The translations under genes were made by a program, and so were the position numbers. A DNA stretch of 64,000 bases from Edwardsiella anguillarum. GTDB lineage: Bacteria > Pseudomonadota > Gammaproteobacteria > Enterobacterales > Enterobacteriaceae. Positions 8,657-19,200 of this stretch are shown here, in pieces. The stretch lies in NCBI RefSeq assembly GCF_008801815.1, contig NZ_VZOX01000019.1; one strand, given 5' to 3'. Under the pieces are notes generated by a model. That model had not been told where the DNA came from, searched no databases, and saw nothing but the letters and a program-made list of their open reading frames with translations. Numbering within the stretch: position 1 is the first letter of the stretch; the number at the start of each line of letters is the position of its first letter.

Positions 8657-9238
8657 ATGCCTACTCTTCTCTATCTTCACGGTTTTAACAGTTCTCCCCG
8701 CTCAGCCAAAGCGACGGCGCTACAGCGCTGGCTGGCCGAGCACCACCCGCAGATAACCATGCTGATCCCGCAGCTGCCGCCGTACCCTGCCGATGCGGCG
8801 CAGATGCTGGAGGAACTGGTGATGGAGCGCGCGGGGCGCCCCCTGGGGCTGGTGGGCTCCTCTCTAGGGGGGTACTATGCTACCTGGCTTTCCCAGTGTT
8901 TCACCCTGCCGGCGGTGGTGATTAACCCGGCGGTAAAGCCCTTTGAGCTGCTGCTGGACTTTTTGGGACAGAATGAGAACCCCTACACCGGGCAGCAATA
9001 TGTGCTAGAGTCTCGCCACGTCTTTGATTTGAAGGTGATGCAGGTGGACCCTCTGGAGTCACCGGATCTGATCTGGCTGCTGCAGCAGACCGGCGACGAA
9101 GTTCTGGATTACCGTCAGGCCGTGACCTACTACACGCCATGCCGCCAGACCATTGAAGAGGGGGGGAGTCACGCCTTCGTCGGGATTGAGCGCTTTTTCC
9201 CGCAAATCATAGACTTTTTGGGGCTGAACGCGGAATAG
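8657..9238 (+). CDS. yqiA: Esterase YqiA
   Basis: A 193-residue alpha/beta hydrolase matching E. coli YqiA over its full length. The nucleophile elbow is GSSLGG, the N-terminal strand carries LLYLHGFNSSPRSAKA, and the late acid/histidine region includes GGSHAF. The ATG at 8657 lies 2 bases after the cpdA stop; an in-frame TTG at 8651 is a less likely start. The cellular substrate is unknown; short-chain acyl esterase activity is known for the family. It belongs to the nudF-parE transcription unit. Confidence 0.93.
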   Translation: MPTLLYLHGFNSSPRSAKATALQRWLAEHHPQITMLIPQLPPYPADAAQMLEELVMERAGRPLGLVGSSLGGYYATWLSQCFTLPAVVINPAVKPFELLLDFLGQNENPYTGQQYVLESRHVFDLKVMQVDPLESPDLIWLLQQTGDEVLDYRQAVTYYTPCRQTIEEGGSHAFVGIERFFPQIIDFLGLNAE

Positions 9239-9268
9239 CGCGCCGTCGCCCTATACCGACGGGTGGGT

Positions 9269-9304
9269 AAAGCAGGGGACGCGCTAACGGTATCCCCTGC
9301 TTTT
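9269..9304 (+). terminator. Terminator-like hairpin between yqiA and parE
   Basis: The stem aagcagggga (9270-9279) pairs with tcccctgctt (9293-9302) and is followed by Ts. It should separate parE at least partly from the cpdA-yqiA unit. Confidence 0.75.
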
Positions 9305-9344
9305 CCCATCTGATTGACAAATATCTACTTTTACGAATCATAAG

Positions 9345-11240
9345 ATGACGCAATCCAGCTATAACGCTGACGCCATTGAGGTGCTCAGCGGTCTTGAACC
9401 CGTGCGCCGCCGTCCGGGAATGTATACCGATACCACCCGCCCCAACCATTTGGGTCAGGAAGTGATCGATAACAGCGTTGATGAGGCGCTGGCCGGTCAC
9501 GCGACGCGTATTGAGGTGATCCTGCACCCCGATCAGTCGCTGGAGGTGATCGATAACGGGCGCGGAATGCCGGTCGACATTCACCCAGAGGAGGGCGTTC
9601 CGGCCATTGAGCTGATCCTGTGCCGCCTGCACGCCGGGGGAAAATTCTCCAACAAGAACTACCAGTTTTCCGGCGGCCTGCACGGCGTGGGGATTTCAGT
9701 GGTCAACGCTCTGTCCCGCCGGGTCGAGGTGGGTGTACGCCGCGATGGTCAGATCTATCAGATGGCGTTTGAGAACGGTGAAAAGGTGGAGGATCTGCAC
9801 GTCAGCGGTACGGTGGGGCGGCGTAATACCGGCACCAGCGTACACTTCTGGCCCGATGCGCAGTTCTTTGACTCCGCTCGCTTCTCGGTTTCGCGTCTGA
9901 CCCATTTGCTGAAGGCGAAAGCGGTGCTGTGCCCCGGCGTGGAGATCCTGTTCCGCGATGAGGTCAACGGCAGCGAACAGCGCTGGTGCTATCAGGATGG
10001 CCTGACCGACTATTTGATGGAGTCGGTTAATGGCCTGGTGACGCTGCCGGAGCAGCCGTTTACCGGCGCCTTTGCCTCCGATACCGAGGCGGTCGACTGG
10101 GCGCTGCTGTGGCTGCCCGAGGGCGGGGAGCTGCTGACGGAGAGCTACGTTAACCTGATACCGACCCCACAGGGCGGAACCCACGTTAACGGCCTGCGTC
10201 AGGGGCTGCTGGATGCGATGCGTGAATTCTGCGAGTTCCGTAACCTGCTGCCGCGCGGCGTCAAGCTGACCGCCGACGACATCTGGGAGCGCTGCGCCTA
10301 TGTGCTGTCGGTCAAGATGCAGGATCCGCAGTTTGCCGGGCAGACCAAAGAGCGCCTCTCCTCACGCCAGTGCGCCGCCTTCGTCTCCGGGGTGGTCAAA
10401 GATGCCTTTAGTCTGTGGCTGAACCAAAACGTTCAGTCGGCCGAACTGCTGGCCGAGCTGGCGATTAACAGCGCCCAGCGCCGCATGCGTGCGGCAAAGA
10501 AGGTGGTGCGTAAGAAGCTAACCAGCGGACCCGCACTGCCGGGTAAGCTGGCGGACTGTAGCGCCCAGGATCTGAACCGCACCGAGCTATTCCTGGTGGA
10601 AGGGGATTCTGCGGGCGGTTCGGCCAAGCAGGCGCGCGATCGTGAATACCAGGCGATCATGCCGCTGAAGGGAAAGATCCTGAATACCTGGGAGGTCTCC
10701 TCCGACGAGGTGCTGGCGTCGCAGGAGGTGCACGATATTTCGGTCGCTATCGGCATCGATCCGGACAGCGATGACCTCAGCCAGCTGCGCTACGGCAAAA
10801 TCTGTATCCTGGCGGATGCGGACTCGGACGGACTGCATATCGCCACGCTGCTGTGCGCGCTGTTCGTCCGCCACTTCCGTCCGTTGGTGCAGGCGGGCCA
10901 CGTCTATGTCGCGATGCCGCCGCTGTACCGTATCGATCTCGGCAAAGAGGTGTTCTATGCCCTGAGCGAGGAGGAAAAGGCCGGAGTACTGGAGCAGCTG
11001 AAACGCAAGAAAGGCAAGCCCAATGTGCAGCGCTTTAAAGGGCTGGGCGAGATGAACCCGCTGCAGCTGCGTGAAACCACGCTGGATCCCAATACCCGCC
11101 GTTTGGTACAGCTGGCCATTGAGGATGAGGATATGGAGCGTACCGTTGCCGTCATGGATATGCTGCTGGCCAAAAAGCGCGCCGAAGATCGCCGCAACTG
11201 GCTGCAGGAAAACGGCAATCTGGCTGAGCTGGACGTGTGA
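9345..11240 (+). CDS. parE: DNA topoisomerase IV subunit B
   Basis: A 631-residue ATPase subunit of topoisomerase IV (E. coli 630 aa), which unlinks daughter chromosomes with ParC. It has the GHKL ATPase region (EVIDNSVDEALAGHA, DNGRGMPVD, GGLHGVGISVVNALS) and then the Toprim domain with EGDSAGGSAKQ near residue 412 and DADSDG near 490. It is intact. It is followed after 185 bp by parC, so both topoisomerase IV genes are adjacent here; in E. coli they are separated. Confidence 0.97.
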   Translation: MTQSSYNADAIEVLSGLEPVRRRPGMYTDTTRPNHLGQEVIDNSVDEALAGHATRIEVILHPDQSLEVIDNGRGMPVDIHPEEGVPAIELILCRLHAGGKFSNKNYQFSGGLHGVGISVVNALSRRVEVGVRRDGQIYQMAFENGEKVEDLHVSGTVGRRNTGTSVHFWPDAQFFDSARFSVSRLTHLLKAKAVLCPGVEILFRDEVNGSEQRWCYQDGLTDYLMESVNGLVTLPEQPFTGAFASDTEAVDWALLWLPEGGELLTESYVNLIPTPQGGTHVNGLRQGLLDAMREFCEFRNLLPRGVKLTADDIWERCAYVLSVKMQDPQFAGQTKERLSSRQCAAFVSGVVKDAFSLWLNQNVQSAELLAELAINSAQRRMRAAKKVVRKKLTSGPALPGKLADCSAQDLNRTELFLVEGDSAGGSAKQARDREYQAIMPLKGKILNTWEVSSDEVLASQEVHDISVAIGIDPDSDDLSQLRYGKICILADADSDGLHIATLLCALFVRHFRPLVQAGHVYVAMPPLYRIDLGKEVFYALSEEEKAGVLEQLKRKKGKPNVQRFKGLGEMNPLQLRETTLDPNTRRLVQLAIEDEDMERTVAVMDMLLAKKRAEDRRNWLQENGNLAELDV

Positions 11241-11259
11241 CGCGCCCCGCCATACATCC

Positions 11260-11294
11260 GACAGGCTGCCCGCGGGTGGCCTGTTCTGTTTTCT
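11260..11294 (+). terminator. Possible terminator after parE
   Basis: An acaggc / gcctgt stem encloses a GC-rich loop and is followed by tctgttttct. It is a moderate intrinsic terminator between parE and parC. Confidence 0.55.
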
Positions 11295-11425
11295 CCTGAA
11301 ACGGCGCCGCCCTGGGTGACGCGCTGTGACAGTCGGGCAAAAAATACGTTACTATCGCGGCCATTGCATGATTTTACTGCGATCGTCTGTCCTGCGGGAC
11401 AGTGGCCGCGTCCAGAGGATGACCA

Positions 11426-13702
11426 ATGAGCGATCTGACTCATGACAACAGTGAGCGTGTAGCGCTCCATGCGTTTACTGAAGACGCCTATCTGCAATAC
11501 TCCATGTACGTCATCATGGATCGCGCGTTGCCCTTTATCGGCGACGGGCTGAAGCCGGTTCAGCGCCGCATCGTGTATGCGATGTCTGAGCTGGGACTTT
11601 CCGCCAGCGCAAAATTTAAAAAATCGGCGCGCACCGTCGGCGACGTGCTGGGCAAGTATCATCCCCACGGCGACAGCGCCTGCTATGAGGCGATGGTGCT
11701 GATGGCGCAGCCCTTCTCCTATCGCTATCCGCTGGTGGATGGGCAGGGGAACTGGGGGGCGCCGGACGATCCGAAATCGTTCGCGGCGATGCGTTATACC
11801 GAATCACGTCTGTCGCGCTACGCGGAGATTTTGCTCAGCGAGCTGGGCCAGGGCACGGTGGACTATGTCGCCAACTTCGATGGCACGCTGCAGGAGCCTA
11901 AATTCCTGCCGGCGCGGTTGCCCAATATCCTGCTGAACGGCACGACCGGCATTGCTGTCGGCATGGCGACGGATATTCCGCCGCACAACGCGCGCGAGGT
12001 CGCGGCGGCGCTGGTGGCCCTGCTGGACAATCCGCAGAGCTCGCTGGACGATCTGCTGACGCACATTCAGGGACCGGATTTCCCGACCGAGGCAGAAATC
12101 ATCACGCCGCGTGACGAGATCCGCAAGATCTACCGCACCGGTCGCGGATCGGTACGCATGCGGGCGGTATGGCGCAAAGAAGAGAGCGAGATAGTGATCA
12201 GCGCCCTACCGCATCAGACCTCCGGCGCCAAGGTGCTGGAACAGATCGCCAGCCAGATGCGCGCTAAGAAGCTGCCGATGGTCGACGATCTGCGCGATGA
12301 GTCGGACCATGAGAATCCGACCCGTCTGGTGATCGTACCGCGCTCTAACCGGGTCGATCTCGATCAGTTGATGAATCACCTGTTCGCCACCACCGATCTG
12401 GAAAAAAGCTACCGTATCAACATGAATATGATCGGTCTGGATCGGCGTCCGGCGGTGAAAGATCTGCGCGAGATCCTCAGCGAATGGCTGAGCTACCGCC
12501 GTGAGACGGTGCGTCGCCGTCTGAACTACCGTCTGGAGAAGGTGCTGAAGCGCCTGCATATTCTGGATGGCCTGCTGTGCGCGTTTTTGAATATCGACGA
12601 GGTGATCCACATCATCCGCAGCGAGGATGAGCCCAAGCCGGTGCTGGTGGCGCGTTTTGGCCTCAGCGATACCCAGGCTGAAGCGATTCTGGATCTCAAG
12701 CTGCGTCACCTGGCCCGCCTGGAAGAGGTGAAGATCCGGGGCGAACAGGACGAGCTGGCGCAGGAGCGGGATCGTCTGCAAACGCTGCTGGCCTCCGAGC
12801 GTAAGCTGGGCACGCTGATCAAGAAAGAGATCATGGCGGATGCCGACACGTACGGCGACGCGCGGCGTTCACCGCTGCAAGAGCGTTCTGAAGCACGGGC
12901 GATGAGCGAGCACGATTTTGTCCCGAGCGAGCCGGTGACCATCGTCCTGTCCGAAGGGGGCTGGGTACGCAGCGCCAAGGGACATGATATTGATCCGAGC
13001 GGACTGAACTATAAGGCGGGCGATGCTTTCCGCGCCTCCGCGCGTGGCAAAAGCAACCAGCCGGTGGTCTTTATCGACTCCAGCGGACGCAGCTATGCCC
13101 TCGATCCGCTGACGCTGCCGTCGGCGCGCGGGCAGGGTGAGCCGCTGACCGGCAAGCTGGCGCCGCCGCCGGGGGCGACCGTCGAACACGTGCTGATGGC
13201 TGCGGACGATCAGAAGCTGCTGATGGCCTCCGACGCAGGCTATGGCTTTGTCTGCACCTTTAGCGATCTGGTCGCGCGTAACCGCGCAGGCAAGGCCATG
13301 CTGACGCTGCCGGAAAATGCCAAGGTGCTGGCGCCGCTGGAGATTAACGGTGACGATGACATGCTGCTGGCCATTACCGAGGCCGGCCGGATGCTGATGT
13401 TCCCGGTGCACGATCTGCCGCAGCTCTCCAAGGGCAAGGGGAATAAGATCGTCTCCATCCCCGCGGCGCAGGCCGCCGCCGGTGAGGATACGCTGAAATG
13501 GCTGCTGGTGCTGGCGCCGCAGACATCGCTGACGCTGCATGTCGGTAAGCGTAAGCTGGTGATGAAGCCGCAGGATTTGCAGAAGTTCCGCGCCGAACGC
13601 GGGCGTAAGGGAACCCTGCTGCCGCGGGGGCTGCAGTGCATTGAGCGGGTGGATGTGGACGCGCCGCAGTCGCTGCGTCTGGACGCCGACGGCGACGCGT
13701 AA
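11426..13702 (+). CDS. parC: DNA topoisomerase IV subunit A
   Basis: A 758-residue breakage-reunion subunit (E. coli 752 aa). The catalytic tyrosine is Y124 in AAMRYTESRL. The region facing quinolones reads HGDSACYE with S84 and E88, equivalent to E. coli S80 and E84, so both common resistance positions are wild type. The winged-helix/tower region is followed by the beta-pinwheel C-terminal domain from about residue 500. ATG at 11426 follows an AGAGGATG ribosome site. Confidence 0.97.
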   Translation: MSDLTHDNSERVALHAFTEDAYLQYSMYVIMDRALPFIGDGLKPVQRRIVYAMSELGLSASAKFKKSARTVGDVLGKYHPHGDSACYEAMVLMAQPFSYRYPLVDGQGNWGAPDDPKSFAAMRYTESRLSRYAEILLSELGQGTVDYVANFDGTLQEPKFLPARLPNILLNGTTGIAVGMATDIPPHNAREVAAALVALLDNPQSSLDDLLTHIQGPDFPTEAEIITPRDEIRKIYRTGRGSVRMRAVWRKEESEIVISALPHQTSGAKVLEQIASQMRAKKLPMVDDLRDESDHENPTRLVIVPRSNRVDLDQLMNHLFATTDLEKSYRINMNMIGLDRRPAVKDLREILSEWLSYRRETVRRRLNYRLEKVLKRLHILDGLLCAFLNIDEVIHIIRSEDEPKPVLVARFGLSDTQAEAILDLKLRHLARLEEVKIRGEQDELAQERDRLQTLLASERKLGTLIKKEIMADADTYGDARRSPLQERSEARAMSEHDFVPSEPVTIVLSEGGWVRSAKGHDIDPSGLNYKAGDAFRASARGKSNQPVVFIDSSGRSYALDPLTLPSARGQGEPLTGKLAPPPGATVEHVLMAADDQKLLMASDAGYGFVCTFSDLVARNRAGKAMLTLPENAKVLAPLEINGDDDMLLAITEAGRMLMFPVHDLPQLSKGKGNKIVSIPAAQAAAGEDTLKWLLVLAPQTSLTLHVGKRKLVMKPQDLQKFRAERGRKGTLLPRGLQCIERVDVDAPQSLRLDADGDA

Positions 13703-13794
13703 TTCCAAGGCCGCCCAGCGGCGGCCGGAGAGGGCCAGCGCCGCGGCTACCGTGCCCCGGGCGCCTGGCCCGGTATTCTGTTTATGAGGTTGTT

Positions 13795-14538
13795 ATGCTA
13801 TTCATTTTCCGGGTCATACTGATCACGCTGCTGTGCCTCGTTATCTGTATTGTCGGTTCGCTGTACTGCCTGTTCAGCCCGCGCAACCCGCGCCACGTCG
13901 CGCGCTTTGGCCACTGGTTTGGCCGCTTATCGCCGCTGTTTGGCCTGAAGGTTGAAACGCGCCTGCCGCCGGATGCCGCAACCTATGGCAACGCCATCTA
14001 TATCGCCAACCATCAGAACAACTACGACATGGTGACCGCCTCGAATGCGGTGCAGCCGAACACGGTGACCGTCGGTAAAAAGAGTCTGGTCTGGATCCCC
14101 TTCTTTGGGCAGCTGTACTGGCTGACCGGTAACCTGCTGATCGACCGTAAGAACCGTACCAAGGCGCACAATACCATCGCCGCCGTGGTGGAGCAGTTCC
14201 GTACCCGCCGCATCTCATTCTGGATGTTCCCCGAGGGGACCCGTAGCCGCGGGCGTGGCCTGATGCCGTTTAAGACCGGGGCATTCCACGCGGCGTTGGC
14301 CGCCGGGGTGCCTATCATACCGATCTGCGTTTCCAGCACCCACGATAAGGTGAAGCTAAATCGCTGGAATAATGGCGTGGTGATCGTGGAAATGCTGCCG
14401 CCGATCGATACCAGTCGCTGGGGTAAAGATCAGGTACGAGAGCTGGCGGAGCACTGTCGCACCCTGATGGCCGAAAAGATAGAGCAGCTGGACGACGAAG
14501 TCGCGGTGCGCGAGGCGCAGGCGGCTAAACGCGACTGA
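13795..14538 (+). CDS. plsC: 1-acyl-sn-glycerol-3-phosphate acyltransferase PlsC
   Basis: A 247-residue membrane-bound acyltransferase making phosphatidic acid from lysophosphatidic acid. It has an N-terminal hydrophobic anchor (residues 1-27), the HX4D catalytic motif (H73, D78 in NHQNNYD), and the glycerophosphate-binding FPEGTRSRG near residue 145. It follows parC by 92 bp, and ftsP starts 48 bp later. This parC-plsC-ftsP order is the same as in E. coli. The second step of this pathway sits here; the first, plsB, is at 37.3 kb. Confidence 0.96.
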   Translation: MLFIFRVILITLLCLVICIVGSLYCLFSPRNPRHVARFGHWFGRLSPLFGLKVETRLPPDAATYGNAIYIANHQNNYDMVTASNAVQPNTVTVGKKSLVWIPFFGQLYWLTGNLLIDRKNRTKAHNTIAAVVEQFRTRRISFWMFPEGTRSRGRGLMPFKTGAFHAALAAGVPIIPICVSSTHDKVKLNRWNNGVVIVEMLPPIDTSRWGKDQVRELAEHCRTLMAEKIEQLDDEVAVREAQAAKRD

Positions 14539-14586
14539 CGTCGGCGCGGTCTGGCCGGACGCTATTTTTGATTTACGGGAGAAGTT

Positions 14587-16005
14587 ATGTCACTCAGTCG
14601 ACGTCGGTTTATTCAGGCCTCCGGGCTGGCGCTGTGCGCCGGCGGACTGCCGCTACAGGCTCGGGCGAGTGGGGCACAGGCCGTGCTGCCGGTGCCGCCG
14701 TTGTTGGAATCACGCCGCGGTCAGCCGCTGTTTCTGTCGCTGGAGCGCACGCACTGGGCCTTCATGGGGGGGCGCAAAGTGGGCACCTGGGGCGTGAACG
14801 GCATGTATCTGGGGCCGACGGTCAGAGTGCACAGCGGTGACGATGTGAAGCTGATCTACAGCAATCGGTTGAGCGAGTCCGTGGCGATGGAGGTCGCCGG
14901 CCTGCTGGTGCCCGGTCCTCTGGCCGGGGGACCTGCGCGCCAGATGTCGCCCGGGGTCGACTGGTCTCCGGTTCTGCCCATTCGCCAGGCAGCGGCGACG
15001 CTGTGGTATCACGCGGATACCCCACGCCATATGGCGCCCCAGGTCTATAGTGGCCTGGCCGGCCTCTGGTTGGTGGAGGATCAATACAGCAAGAATGCAC
15101 CGCTGCCGAATCACTATGGGGTGGATGATTTTCCGCTGATCCTGCAGGACAAGCGCCTGGATAACTTTGGGGTTCCCGAATACGATCCCCCCTCCTCCGG
15201 CGGCTTTCTGGGCGATACCCTGCTGGTCAATGGCGTGCAGGACCCCTATGTTGAGGTATCGCGCGGATGGGTACGTTTGCGCCTGCTCAACGCCTCCAAC
15301 GCGCGACGCTACCTGCTGCAGCTCTCCGATGGGCGTCCCTTCTTCGTGATCGCCAGCGATCAGGGGCTGCTGCCGGCGCCGCTGCAGGCCGATACCCTGC
15401 CGCTGGCACCGGGCGAGCGCCGGGAGGTGCTGATCGACATGAGCAAAGGCGAGGAGGTCGCTATCACGGCCGGCGAGGCCGCCGGGATAATGGATCGCCT
15501 GCGCGGGCTGTTTGAACCGTCGTCGATGCTGGTGTCTACCCGGGTGTTGACCCTGCGTCCTACCGGTCTGCTGCCGCTGATGACCGATACTCTGCCAGCG
15601 CGTCTGGCCGCCGATCCGCTGCCGGAGGGGGACGTCGTCAATAACCGCAGCATCATGCTGGGCAGCGCCTCCAGCCCGGGGATTAACGGGGCGCTGTGGG
15701 ATCCTGGACGGATCGATGTCCAGGCGCGCCAAGGCACCTGGGAACGCTGGACGGTGCGTGCCGATACGCCGCAGTCTTTCTACATTCAGGGGGCCCAGTT
15801 CCTGGTGAAAAGCGTCAACAACGCGCCGCCGCTGGTGGAGGATCGCGGCTGGAAAGACAGCGTCTGGGTTGACGGCGACGTCTCGCTGCTGGTCTATTTC
15901 CCGCAGCCCTCATCCGAACACTTTCCGTTTCTGTTCTACAGCGGAACCCTGGAGCTGGCCGATCGCGGTAGCGTCGGCCAGATGGTGGTTCAGCCGGCCC
16001 AATAG
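14587..16005 (+). CDS. ftsP: Cell division protein FtsP (SufI), Tat-exported
   Basis: A 472-residue periplasmic protein with a multicopper-oxidase fold that stabilises the division apparatus under stress. The N-terminus is a clear twin-arginine signal: SRRRFIQ, a hydrophobic stretch, then an LQARA cleavage site near residue 27. Cupredoxin-like domains follow (GPTVRV, LWYHADTPRH, NGAL..PG). As known for SufI, the copper-ligand histidine clusters of true oxidases are absent: the C-terminal His-Cys-His region is replaced by EHFPFLFYSGT. It is collinear with E. coli FtsP (470 aa). Confidence 0.95.
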   Translation: MSLSRRRFIQASGLALCAGGLPLQARASGAQAVLPVPPLLESRRGQPLFLSLERTHWAFMGGRKVGTWGVNGMYLGPTVRVHSGDDVKLIYSNRLSESVAMEVAGLLVPGPLAGGPARQMSPGVDWSPVLPIRQAAATLWYHADTPRHMAPQVYSGLAGLWLVEDQYSKNAPLPNHYGVDDFPLILQDKRLDNFGVPEYDPPSSGGFLGDTLLVNGVQDPYVEVSRGWVRLRLLNASNARRYLLQLSDGRPFFVIASDQGLLPAPLQADTLPLAPGERREVLIDMSKGEEVAITAGEAAGIMDRLRGLFEPSSMLVSTRVLTLRPTGLLPLMTDTLPARLAADPLPEGDVVNNRSIMLGSASSPGINGALWDPGRIDVQARQGTWERWTVRADTPQSFYIQGAQFLVKSVNNAPPLVEDRGWKDSVWVDGDVSLLVYFPQPSSEHFPFLFYSGTLELADRGSVGQMVVQPAQ

Positions 16006-16288
16006 CGGTCGATCTCCCCCGCGGACGCGGTGCGCCGTCCGCGGGGGCGCCCATCGACGGCGCGCGCTTGCCGCCTGTGCGCCGGATCTGCCCCCTGCGC
16101 CATCGTGCACCGTTGACGATCCCTCTGCCATTCACCCTGTCCTCCGCTACATGAAAAAGCCTCAACTGCCGCGCCGTCGCTATCCACTTCAGCTGTGCTA
16201 GGATGGAAAAAACGGCGGTTTTGCGGGTAAAACCGTCAGCGGGCTTATCGGGCAGCGTGCTGCCGACATGACGGGACAAGGAGTGAGT
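16006..16288 (+). promoter_or_regulatory. ftsP-metH intergenic region with strong hairpin
   Basis: An 11-bp perfect stem (16016-16026 with 16037-16047, cccccgcggac / gtccgcggggg) lies just after ftsP, without a T tract. At 16152-16164, TGAA-AAAGC-CTCA differs at one base from the MetR operator TGAA-N5-TTCA and is a candidate MetR site for metH. The metH ribosome site AAGGAG is at 16278-16283. Confidence 0.45.
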
Positions 16289-19200
16289 GTGAATACGACG
16301 CATGAACGGTTGCGCCGCCGGCTGGAGAAACGGATTTTAGTATTGGATGGCGGTATGGGAACCATGATCCAGCGCTACGGGCTGAGCGAACAGGATTTCC
16401 GCGCCGAACGCTTTGCCGAGTGGCCCTGCGATCTGAAGGGAAACAACGATCTGCTGGCGCTGACCCGTCCCGATATCATCAGCGCGATTCATTATGCCTA
16501 CCTGGAGGCGGGCGCCGACATTCTGGAGACCAACACCTTCAACGCAACGCGCATCGCCATGGCGGATTACCGCATGGAGGAGCTAGCGCCAGAGATAAAC
16601 TACCGGGCGGCCTGCCTTGCGCGGACCTGTGCCGATGAGTGGACGGCGCGCACGCCGCACCAGCCGCGCTTTGTGGCGGGTGTGCTGGGGCCGACCAACC
16701 GTACGGCGTCGATCTCGCCGGAGGTTAACGATCCCGCCTGTCGCAATATTACCTTCGATCAGCTGGTGGCGGCCTATCGCGAGTCGGCGCGGGCGCTGAT
16801 TGAGGGGGGCGTCGATCTGCTGATGATCGAAACCGTCTTTGATACCCTGAATGCCAAGGCGGCGGTCTATGCGCTGGAGTGCGAGTTTGCCGCGCTGGGC
16901 GTTACGCTGCCGGTGATGATCTCCGGCACCATTACCGATGCCTCCGGGCGCACCCTGTCGGGGCAGACGACCGAGGCATTTTATAACGCCTTGCGCCACG
17001 CCCGTCCGCTCTCTTTCGGTCTGAACTGCGCTCTGGGGCCGGAGGATCTGCGCCAGTACGTGGCGGAGCTGTCCCGGGTTGCCGAGTGCCATGTCAGCGC
17101 CCATCCCAACGCCGGGCTGCCCAATGCCTTTGGGGAGTATGATCTGTCGCCGCAGGCGATGGCGCAGCAGATTGCCGAATGGGCCCGCGCGGGCTACCTG
17201 AATATCGTCGGCGGCTGCTGCGGCACCACGCCGGAGCACATTGCCGCCATCAGCCGGGCGGTGCAGGGCATCGCGCCGCGCGTCCTTCCCGCGCTGCCGG
17301 TGGCCTGCCGTCTGTCTGGCCTGGAGCCGCTGACGATCGATGAAACGAGTCTGTTCGTCAACGTGGGCGAACGTACCAACGTGACCGGCTCAGCTAAGTT
17401 TAAGCGACTGATTAAAGAGAATAAATATGATGAGGCGCTGGACGTGGCGCGTCAGCAGGTGGCGAACGGCGCGCAGATTATCGATATCAATATGGATGAG
17501 GGTATGCTGGATGCCGAGGCGGCGATGGTTCGCTTCCTCAACCTGATCGCCGGCGAGCCGGATATCGCCCGGGTGCCCCTGATGATCGACTCCTCTCGCT
17601 GGTCGGTGATCGAGGCGGGGCTGAAGTGCATCCAGGGGAAAGGCATTGTCAACTCGCTCTCCCTCAAAGAGGGAGAGGCGAACTTTCTGCAGCACGCCCG
17701 TCAGGTGCGCCGCTTTGGCGCCGCGCTGGTGGTGATGGCCTTCGATGAGCAGGGGCAGGCGGATACCCGGGAGCGTAAGGTGGCCATCTGCCGTCGCGCC
17801 TATCAGCTGCTGACCGAGCGTATCGGTTTCCCGCCCGAAGACATCATCTTCGACCCCAATATTTTTGCCGTGGCCACCGGCATTGAAGAGCACAGTAACT
17901 ATGCCGTCGATTTTATCGCAGCCTGTGCGGAGATTAAGGCGCTATTACCTCACGCCCTGATCTCTGGTGGGGTGTCGAACGTCTCTTTTTCTTTCCGCGG
18001 TAACGAGGCGGTGCGTGAGGCGATCCACGCGGTCTTTCTGTATCACGCGATTCGCCACGGCATGGACATGGGGATCGTTAACGCCGGACAGTTGGCTATC
18101 TATGACGACCTGCCGGACGATCTGCGTACGGCGGCCGAGGCGGTGATCCTGAACCGGGGACCCGATGCCACCGATCGCCTGCTGGCGCTGGCGGAGCGCT
18201 ACCGCGACACGCAGGGCAGCGCGCAGGCGGAGGGGCCGCAGGCTGAGTGGCGCAGCTGGCCGGTGGCTCAGCGCCTGGAGTATGCCTTGGTCAAGGGCAT
18301 CGGCGAGTTCATTGCGCAGGATACCGAGGCGGCGCGTCTGGAGGCCGATAGGCCGATTGCGGTGATCGAGGGGCCGCTGATGGCGGGGATGAATCGGGTC
18401 GGCGATCTGTTTGGCGACGGTAAGATGTTTCTGCCGCAGGTGGTGAAATCGGCGCGTGTGATGAAACAGGCGGTGGCTTATCTGTCGCCGTTTATCGAGG
18501 CCAGCAAGCAGCGCGGCAGCAGCGCCGGTAAGGTGCTGCTGGCGACGGTGAAAGGCGACGTACACGACATCGGCAAGAACATCGTCGGCGTAGTGCTGCA
18601 GTGCAATAACTATGAAATTATCGATCTGGGGGTGATGGTGCCCGCCGAACGTATCCTGCGGGTGGCGCGCGAGGAGCGGGTCGATATCATCGGGCTGTCG
18701 GGGCTGATCACCCCCTCCCTGGATGAAATGGTCAACGTGGCCAGCGAAATGGAGCGGCAGGGGTTCACGCTGCCGCTGCTGATCGGCGGGGCGACGACCT
18801 CCAAGGCGCATACGGCAGTGAAGATTGCCCCCGCCTACGGCGGGCCGACGGTCTATGTGCAGAATGCGTCGCGCACCGTCGGCGTAGTGGCAGCCCTCCT
18901 GTCGGAGGCGCAGCGAGGTCCGTTTATCGAGCGGACGCGCCGGGAGTACGATGCGGCGCGTGCCCAGCATGGTCGCCATTGGCGCACGCCGCCGGTGACG
19001 CTGGCACAGGCGCGCGCCAATGGCGTCGTCACCGACTGGTCCGCCTGTCCGCCCCCGGTGCCGCGGCGCTTAGGCGTGCAGACGGTGCAGCCGGGGATTG
19101 GGCGTCTGCGCGACTATATCGACTGGACGCCGTTTTTCCTCACCTGGTCATTGGCCGGGAAATACCCGCGTATCCTGCAGGATGAGGTGGTCGGCGAGGA

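Noticed and set aside
11668..11700. Possible quinolone-resistance change in parC.
   Set aside because: The positions equivalent to E. coli S80 and E84 are Ser and Glu, the sensitive wild type.
14710..15732. A 340-codon minus-strand frame opposite ftsP.
   Set aside because: Low-complexity Gln/His/Arg composition typical of shadow frames; ftsP is certain.
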